Source: Paenibacillus paridis (GTDB lineage Bacteria; Bacillota; Bacilli; Paenibacillales; Paenibacillaceae). Taken from it: DNA of 64,000 bases. The notes beneath the pieces are model-generated. The model was not told the origin of the DNA and did no database searches. It was given only the letters and a program-made list of their open reading frames with translations. Of this stretch, positions 8,742 to 17,181 are shown one piece after another. A program made the translations under genes and the position numbers. Positions within the stretch are counted from its first letter, which is position 1, and the number at the start of each line of letters is the position of its first letter. The stretch covers positions 138,587-202,586 of the forward strand of contig NZ_VCIX01000089.1 in assembly GCF_006345825.1 (NCBI RefSeq), given 5' to 3'.

Positions 8742-9153
8742 CGAAAAAGATAAATAATTTAGGGCTATTGTTATGTTGGTTAAATAAGATGTTTTCTATG
8801 TTTTTCTTAGTTGAGTTCACTCAACCTTTTAGAGAAATGCCTACTCGGATAAGGGTTCTGCATAATTTTCTACATGTTTATTATACGCTGTCATCTACTG
8901 CATTGATAATTTCTAATTCACAATAATGGTAACTAGTATAAGTGAAAACTATGTTTCTATAATGAATTAATTCTATAGCTGCTGTATAGAGGGAAAGTAA
9001 TTATCAATATAACCAAGATAATGTATATCTTTGTTTTTCTCCAATGATTTTATTAATGAATTGCTTGCCAAATGAGCCTCGAAAAGTGTAGTTTTCCTTT
9101 AAGATTCTTCCAATAAAATACTATTAATTATAAAATGACAGGGATGTTGTTTT
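8742..9153. other. AT-rich intergenic stretch, nothing recognised
   Basis: About 410 bp without a convincing ORF, hairpin terminator or ribosome site on either strand. It separates the hairpin above from the 3' end of the minus-strand gene at 9154. It might belong to a replication or transfer region with the hairpin, but I see no iterons. Confidence 0.4.
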
Positions 9154-9507
9154 TTATTTTAGCTTGATAAAACCAGTCGAGAAGTTATCGTGTCCAAACT
9201 CTTCATCATATGTCCACGTTTCTAAATAGAAGTACATTCCATCTTCACATGATATGAGAACATCATAAGGTATGTCCTCACATATACATCCCCACCAATT
9301 AAGTTCGGCACCTGTTGCGAGACGGTATTCTCCAAGTTGTTTAGCTTCCTGTTTATCGAATGTGATAGTTAATCTACTACGCGGAACTATTTGTCCCTTG
9401 GATATGGATTCATCAAAAGTACCGTCTACAGCGTAGGCAGTGATTGCGTATTCTTGTTTAAGTATGATGCTATACTTCGGTTTTGGTTCTGTAATTAACA
9501 TGGTCAT
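9154..9507 (-). CDS. hypothetical protein, divergent from a small HTH gene
   Basis: 117 residues, mixed alpha/beta, with an acidic aromatic C-terminal half (ELNWWGCICED, YFYLETWTYDEEFG); no family recognised. AGGAGG lies 8 nt before ATG 9507. It shares a control region with the HTH gene at 9663: a 26-bp perfect palindrome (9598-9623) provides a -10 element for each direction. Confidence 0.6.
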   Translation of the reverse strand: MTMLITEPKPKYSIILKQEYAITAYAVDGTFDESISKGQIVPRSRLTITFDKQEAKQLGEYRLATGAELNWWGCICEDIPYDVLISCEDGMYFYLETWTYDEEFGHDNFSTGFIKLK

Positions 9508-9597
9508 TTGTTTTTCCTCCTGGTAGCCTTTTGTGTCGGCTAAAATTTGATTAGTTGCAATGATGATAGTTGGTAAGTATAATTGGGGCTGGCTGCT

Positions 9598-9623
9598 ACA
9601 TTATACCGATATCGGTATAATGT
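9598..9623. promoter_or_regulatory. 26-bp perfect palindromic operator with a -10 on each strand
   Basis: The half site ACATTATACCGAT is followed immediately by its exact reverse complement. TATAAT occurs at 9616-9621 on the plus strand and at 9605-9600 on the minus strand, so a protein bound here would cover both divergent promoters. The HTH protein encoded at 9663 is the likely ligand (inference). Confidence 0.8.
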
Positions 9624-9662
9624 CAACTGTCTATTTCAAACTTTTTTTGGAGGTAGGATAAT

Positions 9663-9905
9663 ATGATTCTACGTATAAAGCTTAAGAAAATCTTGAAAGA
9701 GCGTAAAATGACCCAACAACAACTATCCATTTTGTCTAAAGTGACTCAATCTAAAATATCGAATTTATGCAATAACAATTTAAAAGAGTTGAACATTAGA
9801 AATATAGAACGCATAGCAACTGCATTAGATATTGAGGATATAACAGAACTGTTGGTTTTTGAAAAGTCTGAGGGGAGTAATGATGTGTGGTCATTAGAAA
9901 ATTAA
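9663..9905 (+). CDS. Cro/C1-type HTH regulator
   Basis: 80 residues. Residues 4-62 form a complete XRE helix-turn-helix (MTQQQLSILSKVTQSKISNL) followed by a short acidic tail. TTTGGAGG precedes ATG 9663. The 26-bp palindrome 40 bp upstream and the terminator directly downstream make it a self-contained unit, probably autoregulated and repressing the divergent gene. Confidence 0.8.
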   Translation: MILRIKLKKILKERKMTQQQLSILSKVTQSKISNLCNNNLKELNIRNIERIATALDIEDITELLVFEKSEGSNDVWSLEN

Positions 9906-9918
9906 TTGATATAAGCAT

Positions 9919-9960
9919 AAAGAACCATAAACTCAACTGTATGAGTTTATGGTTCTTTTA
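9919..9960 (+). terminator. rho-independent terminator after the HTH gene
   Basis: AGAACCATAAACTCA (9921-9935) pairs with TGAGTTTATGGTTCT (9942-9956), six-base loop, then TTTT. Near-perfect 15-16 bp stem. Confidence 0.9.
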
Positions 9961-10004
9961 AAATACTATTTTAAACTGCTTTGTTTCATATATTTTATTC
10001 TATT

Positions 10005-10046
10005 CCTGTCTGAGTACACATTTGGTTATGTGTGTACTCAGACAGG
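10005..10046. repeat. 16-bp perfect inverted repeat
   Basis: CCTGTCTGAGTACACA (10005-10020) and its exact reverse complement (10031-10046) flank a 10-nt loop. No T-run follows on either strand, so it is unlikely to be a plain terminator. It lies just downstream of the small minus-strand peptide gene at 10110-10205. Confidence 0.75.
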
Positions 10047-10109
10047 TGATCTAAAAGTTTATTCTAGTGGCAGTTAAAGAATCTCATAAAGTGAATCTAT
10101 AATTTCGCT

Positions 10110-10205
10110 TTACTTTAACAACAATAACGCGATATTAATTGTTACCATTAGTATTGCAAATACGTATGCTAAGTTAACTTTAAGTTTTAGCTTCATTTTT
10201 AACAT
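10110..10205 (-). CDS. 31-aa single-pass membrane peptide
   Basis: The peptide begins MLKMKLKLKV and continues with an uninterrupted hydrophobic segment (residues 12-30), ending in Lys and TAA. GAGGAGG stands 8 nt before the ATG at 10205, and a promoter (TTGAAA-18-TATTAT, 10290-10261) lies about 55 bp upstream. A basic N-terminus plus one TM helix is the pattern of type I toxin peptides and of small phage membrane proteins. No antisense antitoxin RNA could be defined. It is too short for ordinary gene callers but has every expression signal. Confidence 0.6.
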   Translation of the reverse strand: MLKMKLKLKVNLAYVFAILMVTINIALLLLK

Positions 10206-10260
10206 ATTAATCATCCTCCTCATTTGTAGGAAAAGATGATCACACTGCCTGAGTCTTCTA

Positions 10261-10290
10261 ATAATACCATGCGTATTAGGGCTATTTCAA
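10261..10290 (-). promoter_or_regulatory. promoter for the 31-aa peptide
   Basis: On the minus strand TTGAAA (10290-10285) and TATTAT (10266-10261), 18 bp apart, point toward the small ORF at 10205. Confidence 0.55.
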
Positions 10291-10310
10291 GGAAATATAT
10301 AAATCTAGAT

Positions 10311-10991
10311 TTAATTTAATAAAAGTAAGCTATCAAGAAAAACTCGCTTTGCATGTGCAAAAAGTTGTGCTCCTTGTGAAGTATCAAAACTTAAACAGGT
10401 AGCTATTCCAATCAATGTTTGGATTAAAACGCCTTTCCAGTCATATTTATTCAACTTGTCTATTGAGAGAGTAAGATACTCAAGTTTGTTTGTTATTTCA
10501 TTAATTTGATTAGTTGTTGGATTATACTCAATTGCAATTAAATTTCTAAAGTTTTCAATCATACTAACTACAGTTTTTTTCTCGTCATGAGTAAAGGGTG
10601 CATAATCATCTGCAACTCCTAAATACTCATTTTCTTTTTGAAGTAATGTACTCCATAAATCAATGCTAGATTGCTCTTCAATGTATTCGGTTAAGTCGTT
10701 GTTAAGCCAATGAACAAACGCCACATATATAAATTCAATATGTGTACCCCAATCATTTTGAGGGAAATACTCGCTTTGAGTGAAATTAGGTGAAAATTGT
10801 ATATAGGCATAATCATATTCTTTATAGCTGTCTTCACTATTGCGATACCAAAATTCCATTGGAGAATTTTTGAAGCTAATAATGAATGCAAGAGACGTTC
10901 CTACAACTCCTTCTCTCACTTCAAACTGATTCAGCGAAAATTTAGATTGTTCTATACAATGTAGGAAACCATTCTTATCTTTTTTTAGCAC
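10311..10991 (-). CDS. hypothetical protein
   Basis: 226 residues, acidic, with repeated tryptophan and tyrosine motifs in the first half (EFWYRNSEDSYKEYDYAYI) and a helical second half. GTG start at 10991 with GGAGG 9-10 nt upstream. The N-terminus, with a beta-rich block followed by helices, resembles no family I can name. It stands alone between the small membrane peptide and a long intergenic region. Confidence 0.6.
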   Translation of the reverse strand: MLKKDKNGFLHCIEQSKFSLNQFEVREGVVGTSLAFIISFKNSPMEFWYRNSEDSYKEYDYAYIQFSPNFTQSEYFPQNDWGTHIEFIYVAFVHWLNNDLTEYIEEQSSIDLWSTLLQKENEYLGVADDYAPFTHDEKKTVVSMIENFRNLIAIEYNPTTNQINEITNKLEYLTLSIDKLNKYDWKGVLIQTLIGIATCLSFDTSQGAQLFAHAKRVFLDSLLLLN

Positions 10992-11153
10992 TAATCTTAA
11001 CCTCCAAGATACTACTTATAGTGGTATGATTCATTTAATAAAGTATCCTTATTCGATTATTATATCTAAATTGGAATTTTTCTCAAATGGTTTTGGAGGA
11101 TATTGTTGGTAAAAGTCGAATTAAGAAAAAAGAAAAAAACATAGGGGTGCGAG

Positions 11154-11269
11154 ATGAAAGAAGTCTTCATTAAACCGCCGTTTGTTGCATACTATATAAA
11201 ATTTTAACAGGCATAGAATCTGGCGAAATTGAAAATGAATTAAGAAAAGAAGGAGCTTCAAAAGAGTAA
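11154..11269 (+). pseudogene. frame-split small ORF
   Basis: ATG 11154 (AGGGG upstream) opens MKEVFIKPPFVAYYIKF and stops at 11206. Reading on in the -1 frame gives LTGIESGEIENELRKEGASKE to TAA 11267. The two halves join naturally into a product of about 38 residues. The junction is AAAATTTTAA. A one-base deletion is the simplest explanation; a -1 frameshift signal is less likely because the heptamer does not fit the canonical pattern. Confidence 0.4.
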
Positions 11270-11277
11270 TAGTTAAC

Positions 11278-11370
11278 ATGTTCATCTTGTTCTTGTTAAT
11301 CTGTTTGTTGGCAGCGTATCTGATTACCTCGCAAATTGAATTCGTATCATTGCCTACCCAGACTCGATGA
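11278..11370 (+). CDS. possible 30-aa hydrophobic peptide
   Basis: ATG 11278 to TGA 11370 encodes MFILFLLICLLAAYLITSQ and a short polar tail, a single membrane segment. It follows the frame-split ORF by 8 nt, and a terminator lies 35 bp downstream. No good ribosome site is visible, so translation is doubtful. Confidence 0.3.
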   Translation: MFILFLLICLLAAYLITSQIEFVSLPTQTR

Positions 11371-11404
11371 TCTTCCTTAGTCTAACTCTAGAAAATAGAA
11401 GAAA

Positions 11405-11450
11405 ACAATAAAAGGGATTCACACTAATTGTAGTGAATCCCTTTATTGTT
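11405..11450 (+). terminator. hairpin terminator
   Basis: ACAATAAA-AGGGATTCAC pairs with GTGAATCCCT-TTATTGT with a one-base bulge, a stem of about 17 bp. There is no strong T-run immediately after it, but it closes the small-ORF cluster at 11154-11370. Confidence 0.6.
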
Positions 11451-12021
11451 GGAGCAGGTGTATTTTTTTTATGCAATTCACATATTTTATTTTTTTAAGG
11501 CACTTTCCCCTTTATGAGAAGTGAACTCAGATATTCATTTAATTATTGATCTCTTAAGTAGTTTTAGAAGTCTTTTGATTCTTCAATTTAACAAGTCGTG
11601 ATTAACATTGAAGCTGATACTATAACTAGTGCTTGAGTTGATAGCTGTGAATTAATTGGAGAATATTTCATTATGACTGCACTACCGTAAAACTCAGGAA
11701 GGGGAGTGACAATCTGGCATCTGTGTTACTACATAATTTATATTATTATATAAAATTTGTTTTATCAAGATGAATATGCATGACTAGATTACAGGATAGT
11801 TACTGGTGCAGATACAAGTAGTAGGGGAGAATACTGTACTCTTTCTGATAACTGTGGACCCAATTCTAGCTTATTAACATACACCAATGAATGAGTGGTG
11901 GGATATACATTATGGGTATTTGAAGGAATTGTGAGAAATTTGTATTTTTTTGTATTCAATTGTGAGCGTAATTTGGTATCATAATCTTAGCTAGATATTA
12001 GTTAAGGGGATGATTCGATCT
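11451..12021. other. intergenic region upstream of the three-gene operon
   Basis: About 570 bp of AT-rich sequence without a supported gene. A -10-like CATAAT at 11979-11984 lies about 40 bp before the 12022 start and is the best promoter candidate, with only a weak -35. Nothing else recognised. Confidence 0.4.
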
Positions 12022-13254
12022 ATGGCAATGCCGCAGACTAGTCTTACAACATTTAATTTACATAGAGATATTGTTGATTCAATTTCAAGCGAGAGATTTC
12101 ATGCCTTTATTAAAGAGAAGAACTTGGTTCGTCAAAGTGGTTACTCAAAGCAAGAAAGAGTAGCAATTATTGAAGATGCGATTAATGTAAAACAAATCGC
12201 TTTAGATGATTTTGAAGGGTTTTTATCGAACGAATTAATGAGAAATCGCAATAAAACCATTTTTTATTCTAAGATTTCTTTTGATATATCTCGTAGGCTT
12301 AAATCATTACAATATGTTCAATCATGTTTGTTAGAGGCAAATATGGAAGAGAACAATTTTAATAATATTTTAAAATCTATACAACCTGATAAAAAAACTT
12401 GTTGTTATTTGGATATTCAATTAAATTCTTCAACAGAAGTAAGTAAAATAAAACTGTGTTTCGCTGAATCAGTTGTTGTAGGTAAAGCGACTCCGAATAC
12501 ACTGCCACGAAAGGAAACTGATTTTACATGGTTAGAACTTGATTTGCAAAGGAATTTGATAACAATTAGAGTGTTTGACAGAAATGCGAATTTTGGTGGA
12601 TCAACAGATAAAGCCAAATATCAGTTCTGTATTTCTCAGTTGAAGAGTATCTTTAATATTAGAGATTTACAGGATGTTTCTTATCAAAGAAGCACGTTAT
12701 ATAAGATGTTTAATGAATTGTTATCTACAGCTGAGGAGCCATTTAAACGAAAGGTAGCATCAGTAACAACGGATACCTCTAAATTAGTTGGGGCAATAAT
12801 AGAAGGACTATGTCTGACAAATACCCTTGTTATTGATGACTTAAATAAAAGGCATAATAATTTATTAATTCGTTCTTTAATTCAAGAGAATTTTCAGCAA
12901 TACTCATCGTATTCAGAAGGAAAAAAAGGGCTTGTGGATCGATATTATTATACGGATAATACAGGTGCATCAGTTAATGCCAAAACTAACGATGATCAAC
13001 GATCAATAAGTTTATATGATATTTATTTAGATACAAAACATTCGATTGATAATCTCAAAAAGGTAGAAAAGCTTTGGATAACATGGTATAGAAAAATAAC
13101 AAATAGGTTTGGTGAGAAAATAATAAAGGTTAGGACTAAAATTGAAGTGTTTAAGGAGTGTTATGTAATTCACTTTCTCTATGAACATCTTACAGAGGAG
13201 GCCGAGATTCATGTACTATCCGAGTTTGAATTTTTTGAAAGATTATCGGATTGA
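12022..13254 (+). CDS. large unknown protein, first gene of a three-gene operon
   Basis: 410 residues without a recognisable motif. The N-terminal 110 residues look helical (YSKQERVAIIEDAINVK), the middle beta-rich (RNLITIRVFDRNANFGG) and the last 100 mixed. AAGGGG at 12004-12009 suits ATG 12022 better than ATG 12010, which directly abuts it. The next gene starts inside its 3' end, so the two are translationally coupled. The pattern of large protein, zinc ribbon and 2-TM protein inside a defence-rich island makes it a candidate sensor or core subunit of an undescribed system (inference). Confidence 0.55.
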   Translation: MAMPQTSLTTFNLHRDIVDSISSERFHAFIKEKNLVRQSGYSKQERVAIIEDAINVKQIALDDFEGFLSNELMRNRNKTIFYSKISFDISRRLKSLQYVQSCLLEANMEENNFNNILKSIQPDKKTCCYLDIQLNSSTEVSKIKLCFAESVVVGKATPNTLPRKETDFTWLELDLQRNLITIRVFDRNANFGGSTDKAKYQFCISQLKSIFNIRDLQDVSYQRSTLYKMFNELLSTAEEPFKRKVASVTTDTSKLVGAIIEGLCLTNTLVIDDLNKRHNNLLIRSLIQENFQQYSSYSEGKKGLVDRYYYTDNTGASVNAKTNDDQRSISLYDIYLDTKHSIDNLKKVEKLWITWYRKITNRFGEKIIKVRTKIEVFKECYVIHFLYEHLTEEAEIHVLSEFEFFERLSD

Positions 13255-13732
13255 TCCTATTATAATTGATAAAATTGATAGATGGTTATCCATCCAGTTA
13301 CGCTCGACATACCATTTCATTAACCCTCAACAATTTGCAATTGATATGAAGGTTGATATTGAGCTTAGTGTCGATACGTTTGCTTTATGTTGTCATAATC
13401 CGATATCTCTTATGAATGTAAAGTATAGAGTGATTTGTCCAAATTGTGGTCAAACTGATCGGCATATAACTGAATTTGATTTTGAATCAGAATATTATGT
13501 TGAATGTTCAAATTGTACATACTCATATGATGTAAGCGAGAATCAAGAGTTTATTGAATTATTTTTTGTTTTACTTTTTGAGCCTGAAATTAAACCTACA
13601 AGCCAAATATTGTTGCCTGAAGAAGTGAAGAAAATATTGGGAAAGTCAGAGAGCCTTCGATTTACTGATGTAAAAAAAGGTTCGACTCGAAGGCTTTTGT
13701 TGAATAGTTATAAAAATTTTGCATCAGATTGA
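13211..13732 (+). CDS. zinc-ribbon protein, second gene of the operon
   Basis: 173 residues. ICPNCGQ and, 25 residues later, ECSNCTYSYDV give four cysteines in a classic zinc ribbon (about residues 75-107). The N-terminal 70 residues contain RWLSIQLRSTYHFINPQQFA and could bind a partner. ATG 13211 has AGAGGAGG 9 nt upstream and overlaps the preceding gene by 44 nt; the longer in-frame start at 13181 has no ribosome site. The next gene follows after 9 nt. Confidence 0.6.
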   Translation: MYYPSLNFLKDYRIDPIIIDKIDRWLSIQLRSTYHFINPQQFAIDMKVDIELSVDTFALCCHNPISLMNVKYRVICPNCGQTDRHITEFDFESEYYVECSNCTYSYDVSENQEFIELFFVLLFEPEIKPTSQILLPEEVKKILGKSESLRFTDVKKGSTRRLLLNSYKNFASD

Positions 13733-13741
13733 GGAGAATAT

Positions 13742-14302
13742 GTGAAAAAAATTCGAAATCAAATACTGCTTGTTACAAGTATTATTTTATTAGCATTTTC
13801 ATGTTCCGTTTTAGTGGGATTAATAGTCACGAATGTTAATGCTCAACAAGCATGGGTTGGAGCAACAATTGGGGCAATGGGGAATGTTATTGGTGGAGTA
13901 ATAGGTGGTTTTGTTGCTTACTTTGTTGCTGCATATCAAATTGAAAAGTCAGATCAAAAAGATATAGTTAAAGTAACGAATAAATATAAAAACTTAATTA
14001 CTGTTTTGGTCGAGGAGTTACATCATAATAAAATTGTACTTAAGGCAATTCAGCAAAATGGAGTAATTGATGAGGATATACTTAAAGAACAAGTACATAT
14101 GACAGCTTGGGATTATGTGAAATACGAAATATCATCAATAGTTCCAAGTTTAAGCTTTAGGCGTATCTCCATGCTTTTTCGACAATTGGGAGTTCTTAAA
14201 ACTTGTAGTCCAGAAGAGATGACAATTGATGATATATCAACAAAAATTCCTGAAATTGAAGCTGTAATTTTGGAGTTGGAAGATGTCCAGAAGAAGCTGT
14301 AG
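13742..14302 (+). CDS. two-TM membrane protein, third gene of the operon
   Basis: 186 residues. Two membrane helices (about 8-31 and 40-65; the second is glycine/alanine rich, GAMGNVIGGVIGGFVAYF) are followed by a cytosolic coiled-coil-like domain of 120 residues. GTG start at 13742 with GAGGAG 7 nt upstream; the overlapping ATG at 13740 leads straight to a stop. A terminator follows at 14341. Two-TM proteins with a cytosolic domain serve as pore-forming effectors in several phage-defence systems; here that is an inference from layout. Confidence 0.6.
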   Translation: MKKIRNQILLVTSIILLAFSCSVLVGLIVTNVNAQQAWVGATIGAMGNVIGGVIGGFVAYFVAAYQIEKSDQKDIVKVTNKYKNLITVLVEELHHNKIVLKAIQQNGVIDEDILKEQVHMTAWDYVKYEISSIVPSLSFRRISMLFRQLGVLKTCSPEEMTIDDISTKIPEIEAVILELEDVQKKL

Positions 14303-14340
14303 ATAATTATGCAGCTCCAATCTTAAACTAGATATTGTTG

Positions 14341-14385
14341 AAAAAATGTAGCCCATTTACATTGGTGTGAGGGCTACATTTTTTA
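14341..14385. terminator. bidirectional terminator
   Basis: AAAAAATGTAGCCC (14341-14354) pairs with GGGCTACATTTTTT (14371-14384). T-runs on both strands allow it to end both the plus-strand operon and the convergent Mrr-like gene. Confidence 0.9.
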
Positions 14386-14596
14386 TCAGTATTAGTAACT
14401 CAACAAATTAGTAATGGTCTTCAGCAGACCGCTGACTGTTACATAGATCGTTAAGATTATTATTTGATTGTGATTGTGTAGCTTAAGTCCCGATAAAACA
14501 GGCACATATAAGTTAACTACTTAACGCTGTAATTGCTGGGTTACATGGTATCCGAGGCTTATGTTAGTACAGTTAATTTTTCCTTAATAGTAAAAT

Positions 14597-15607
14597 TCAT
14601 TTACCTAGAAATATACCGCTATGTGGCTTCCTCATAACTTCGATCCATTTTCTAAGAGTAGTTTTATTAACCTCTTGAATAGGGTAAGATCTAGCATTAC
14701 AAACTTCTTTTGCACTAGGTGACAATGAACTTGTTGTTACAATCAGTCCATGTGGAACATTTTCTGAAACCATATCTGCATACAGTGCTTTCACGATAAC
14801 TTGTTCAATTGTTTTTTTATATCTCTTACATTGAATTAATATCGTGGGTGGACCAGCTAGTGATGGGTCTTCTTGCCAAACTCGAATATCAATTCCTCCG
14901 TCACCTCTGCCTGCACCTATTTCGACAAAATAGCCTTGTCGTTCAAAAAACTCAGCGGTTAATCCTTCGAACTTTCGCCAGTTCATGTTATTAATTTTAT
15001 CGAAATTAACTGATAAGTAGTCAATATAGCGTTGATCCAAAAATGTTCCATAATGAGTTTCCAATCGTTCACTAATGAACAAGTCCTTAAGTTGAGCGGT
15101 ATCGACCCAATTCATTTCACGATAAGTTGTCCAAGGGCTTTTATGCATATGATTGTTAAATCCTTTTAACAAATCAATCGCAACTTTTTCTCCAATAATA
15201 CCGTACTTTATTCGAGCTTCATTTATGAACGGCGTTGGATCGAAAATTTTATCCGCTTTTTCAAGAAAATTATAAAACAGAGGTACTATGTCACTCATTA
15301 ATTCAGCTTCAATTGAATTAATTCCATATTTATGTCTAAGAACTGCTGTGAAAATAATTGACGAACTGGGAGAGTCAGATTCTGTATTCCCAAGTAAGTT
15401 TAGAAGGTCAGAAATAAGTTCTTCATATTCCTCAGGATATATTCTGATCCCATCCTCATCTGAGCCAAACCAAATTCTATGATGTTCTTTTGGCATAATG
15501 TCAGCAAATTCCTCACGTGTAAGTCCAAGCCCAGCTTTATAACCAATAATTTCACTAGTAGTTACAATTAATTTGCCTCTATTAATACTTATTGCCAAAG
15601 AAATCAT
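14597..15607 (-). CDS. Mrr-like restriction endonuclease
   Basis: 336 residues. The C-terminal 120 residues are a restriction-endonuclease (Mrr_cat) fold: FEGLTAEFFERQGYFVEIG, then GDGGIDIRV (about 235), ILIQCKRYKK (about 258, the QxK motif) and HGLIVTTSSLSPSA. The N-terminal 200 residues are not recognised and probably recognise the target or a partner. ATG 15607 has AAAGGA about 7 nt upstream. Mrr-type enzymes cleave modified or foreign DNA. A second, decayed relative lies just upstream at 15660-16100, so this part of the element has hosted more than one such enzyme. Confidence 0.82.
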   Translation of the reverse strand: MISLAISINRGKLIVTTSEIIGYKAGLGLTREEFADIMPKEHHRIWFGSDEDGIRIYPEEYEELISDLLNLLGNTESDSPSSSIIFTAVLRHKYGINSIEAELMSDIVPLFYNFLEKADKIFDPTPFINEARIKYGIIGEKVAIDLLKGFNNHMHKSPWTTYREMNWVDTAQLKDLFISERLETHYGTFLDQRYIDYLSVNFDKINNMNWRKFEGLTAEFFERQGYFVEIGAGRGDGGIDIRVWQEDPSLAGPPTILIQCKRYKKTIEQVIVKALYADMVSENVPHGLIVTTSSLSPSAKEVCNARSYPIQEVNKTTLRKWIEVMRKPHSGIFLGK

Positions 15608-15659
15608 CCTCATTTCCTTTATTATTAATAATTGGAAAATATATAAATGTCAAAGTTTT

Positions 15660-16100
15660 TTAACCCTGATGATCGTAACAGTAGATTCGACCATTGAAGC
15701 AACTTGAATTCAAAAGGTAGTAATCCATTACCTTCTTCGTAACAGGATTTCCACATCTTGCGCATACAAAAAGATCATTGTTTTGTATAAAAAGCTGTAG
15801 GAACAGTTGCAGCATCTACTTCCCCAACTGGCTCATGATCATTCACCTTGATCGTCTGTGCAGCATTCACATTTGCCATCTTCTCGATCAGAGCGTCTCT
15901 ATCCCACAGCTTAACACCAAGCCGCTTAGCGTATTCCCTAGCCTGTTCAGTGAAGTAACTGTTGGTTATCCCAAGCTTCGGCAAAGCCATATACATCCTT
16001 GCTCGTATAAGCTTGCTAAATCGCTTCTTAGTTTACATTTTTATTCCAGCGTTTGGCATGGATGACGACTTTCTTTATTACTGAGGAAGTGTCATTCTTG
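15660..16100 (-). pseudogene. decayed Mrr-type restriction endonuclease, C-terminal part
   Basis: Fragments of one protein appear in successive frames. VVIHAKRWNKNV (the QxK region with Q changed to H), then EAI-stop-QAYTSKDVYGF, then in another frame GITNSYFTEQAREYAKRLG and VKLWDRDALIEKM (15996-15775), and after a further frameshift a C-terminal zinc-binding tail with CARCGNPV and FNGRIYCYDHQ. In-frame stops and at least two shifts rule out an active enzyme. The remaining open 73-residue frame alone is not a gene. Confidence 0.75.
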
Positions 16101-16209
16101 TGTTTTCTAACCAAATTCAGATTCTCCTACCTAGTTGGAATATGTTAGTATATATAGACGATTATACCTGGTTGTAAAAAGGAATGTAATAGTAAAGGAT
16201 GATAATCTT

Positions 16210-17181
16210 ATGGAGAGAATTTCAGAGTATGATAACATTTTTCATTACTTTCGTGGACAGTCAGCGGAGGAATCAAGTTTGCTACAAAACGAGAATAATG
16301 CGACCAAAGCATTGATTAATGTATTACAGCATTCAGATAAATCAATTACAGGTGATTTTTTGAAATTATGTGAACCTTCTATTGAAGTAAATGATTTGTT
16401 TGAATTTGATTATGGAGTTCAAGTTCATGAAAGATTACATAAAAAAGCTGATCGTGGTATTGTGGTTGGTATTGTAGAGAACGAAAGTCAGTTGAATATT
16501 ACTAGTTACGAAGATAAAGAAAGTGTACCTGATGCATTTATTTATTCAAATAGACTTTCAATTCTATTGGAAACAAAAATCGGTAAAACTAACTATCTAC
16601 ATACTGGTCAACTAGAAAAACATAAGGAGAAATTTCATGTAGAGCAGTTCAACATCGGGGAGCCTTTATTTTTATCTTGGAAGCAAATTCGTATGTCTTT
16701 CTTAGAAAAACAATTTATATTCGCAAACGATACAGTATCAGGATTTTTACTGAGGCAATTTGATGATTTTTGTGAAATGAACGGATTAGGTTGGCGAGGT
16801 AAGAAGCATAGTTTTCTGTGTTTTCCGTTTAAAGCAAGAATCATTGCTGAGCAAGTAGACAGCTTTCTATCGAATGGAGATTTTGAGCTGGTAAATCCAA
16901 ACAGCACACAAGGTATTGGATATAAGAGAAAGGGAAGGAGAGGTGGTTTTGCAAAGCTATGTACTGGTCGAAAAGCTTTAATATTACGTTTTGGTAGTGT
17001 AAATAGTGTATTAGGAGTGGAAATGCAGGAGAGTATAGATACGTTACTTGAATTTACTTATAAACGAAACACAACGGATAATAATCGATATCGTCATGAA
17101 GCGTATATTAATTTATCTTGTGTTGAAAATTTAAAGCAAATAGTACCATTCATTAGAAAAGCGTATGAATGTAATCCTTAA
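16210..17181 (+). CDS. predicted PD-(D/E)XK nuclease
   Basis: 323 residues. VPDAFIYSNRLSILLETKIG places Asp107 and the Glu121-x-Lys123 pair in the order of PD-(D/E)XK nucleases. The N-terminal block SEYDNIFHYFRGQSAEESS followed by ENNATKALINVL is typical of bacterial proteins near defence loci, and the C-terminal half is mixed and lysine-rich. AAAGGATG precedes ATG 16210; the longer frame from 16135 has no ribosome site. It probably cuts nucleic acid; specificity and partner are unknown. Gaps of nearly 400 bp on its 3' side argue against cotranscription with the helicase. Confidence 0.6.
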   Translation: MERISEYDNIFHYFRGQSAEESSLLQNENNATKALINVLQHSDKSITGDFLKLCEPSIEVNDLFEFDYGVQVHERLHKKADRGIVVGIVENESQLNITSYEDKESVPDAFIYSNRLSILLETKIGKTNYLHTGQLEKHKEKFHVEQFNIGEPLFLSWKQIRMSFLEKQFIFANDTVSGFLLRQFDDFCEMNGLGWRGKKHSFLCFPFKARIIAEQVDSFLSNGDFELVNPNSTQGIGYKRKGRRGGFAKLCTGRKALILRFGSVNSVLGVEMQESIDTLLEFTYKRNTTDNNRYRHEAYINLSCVENLKQIVPFIRKAYECNP

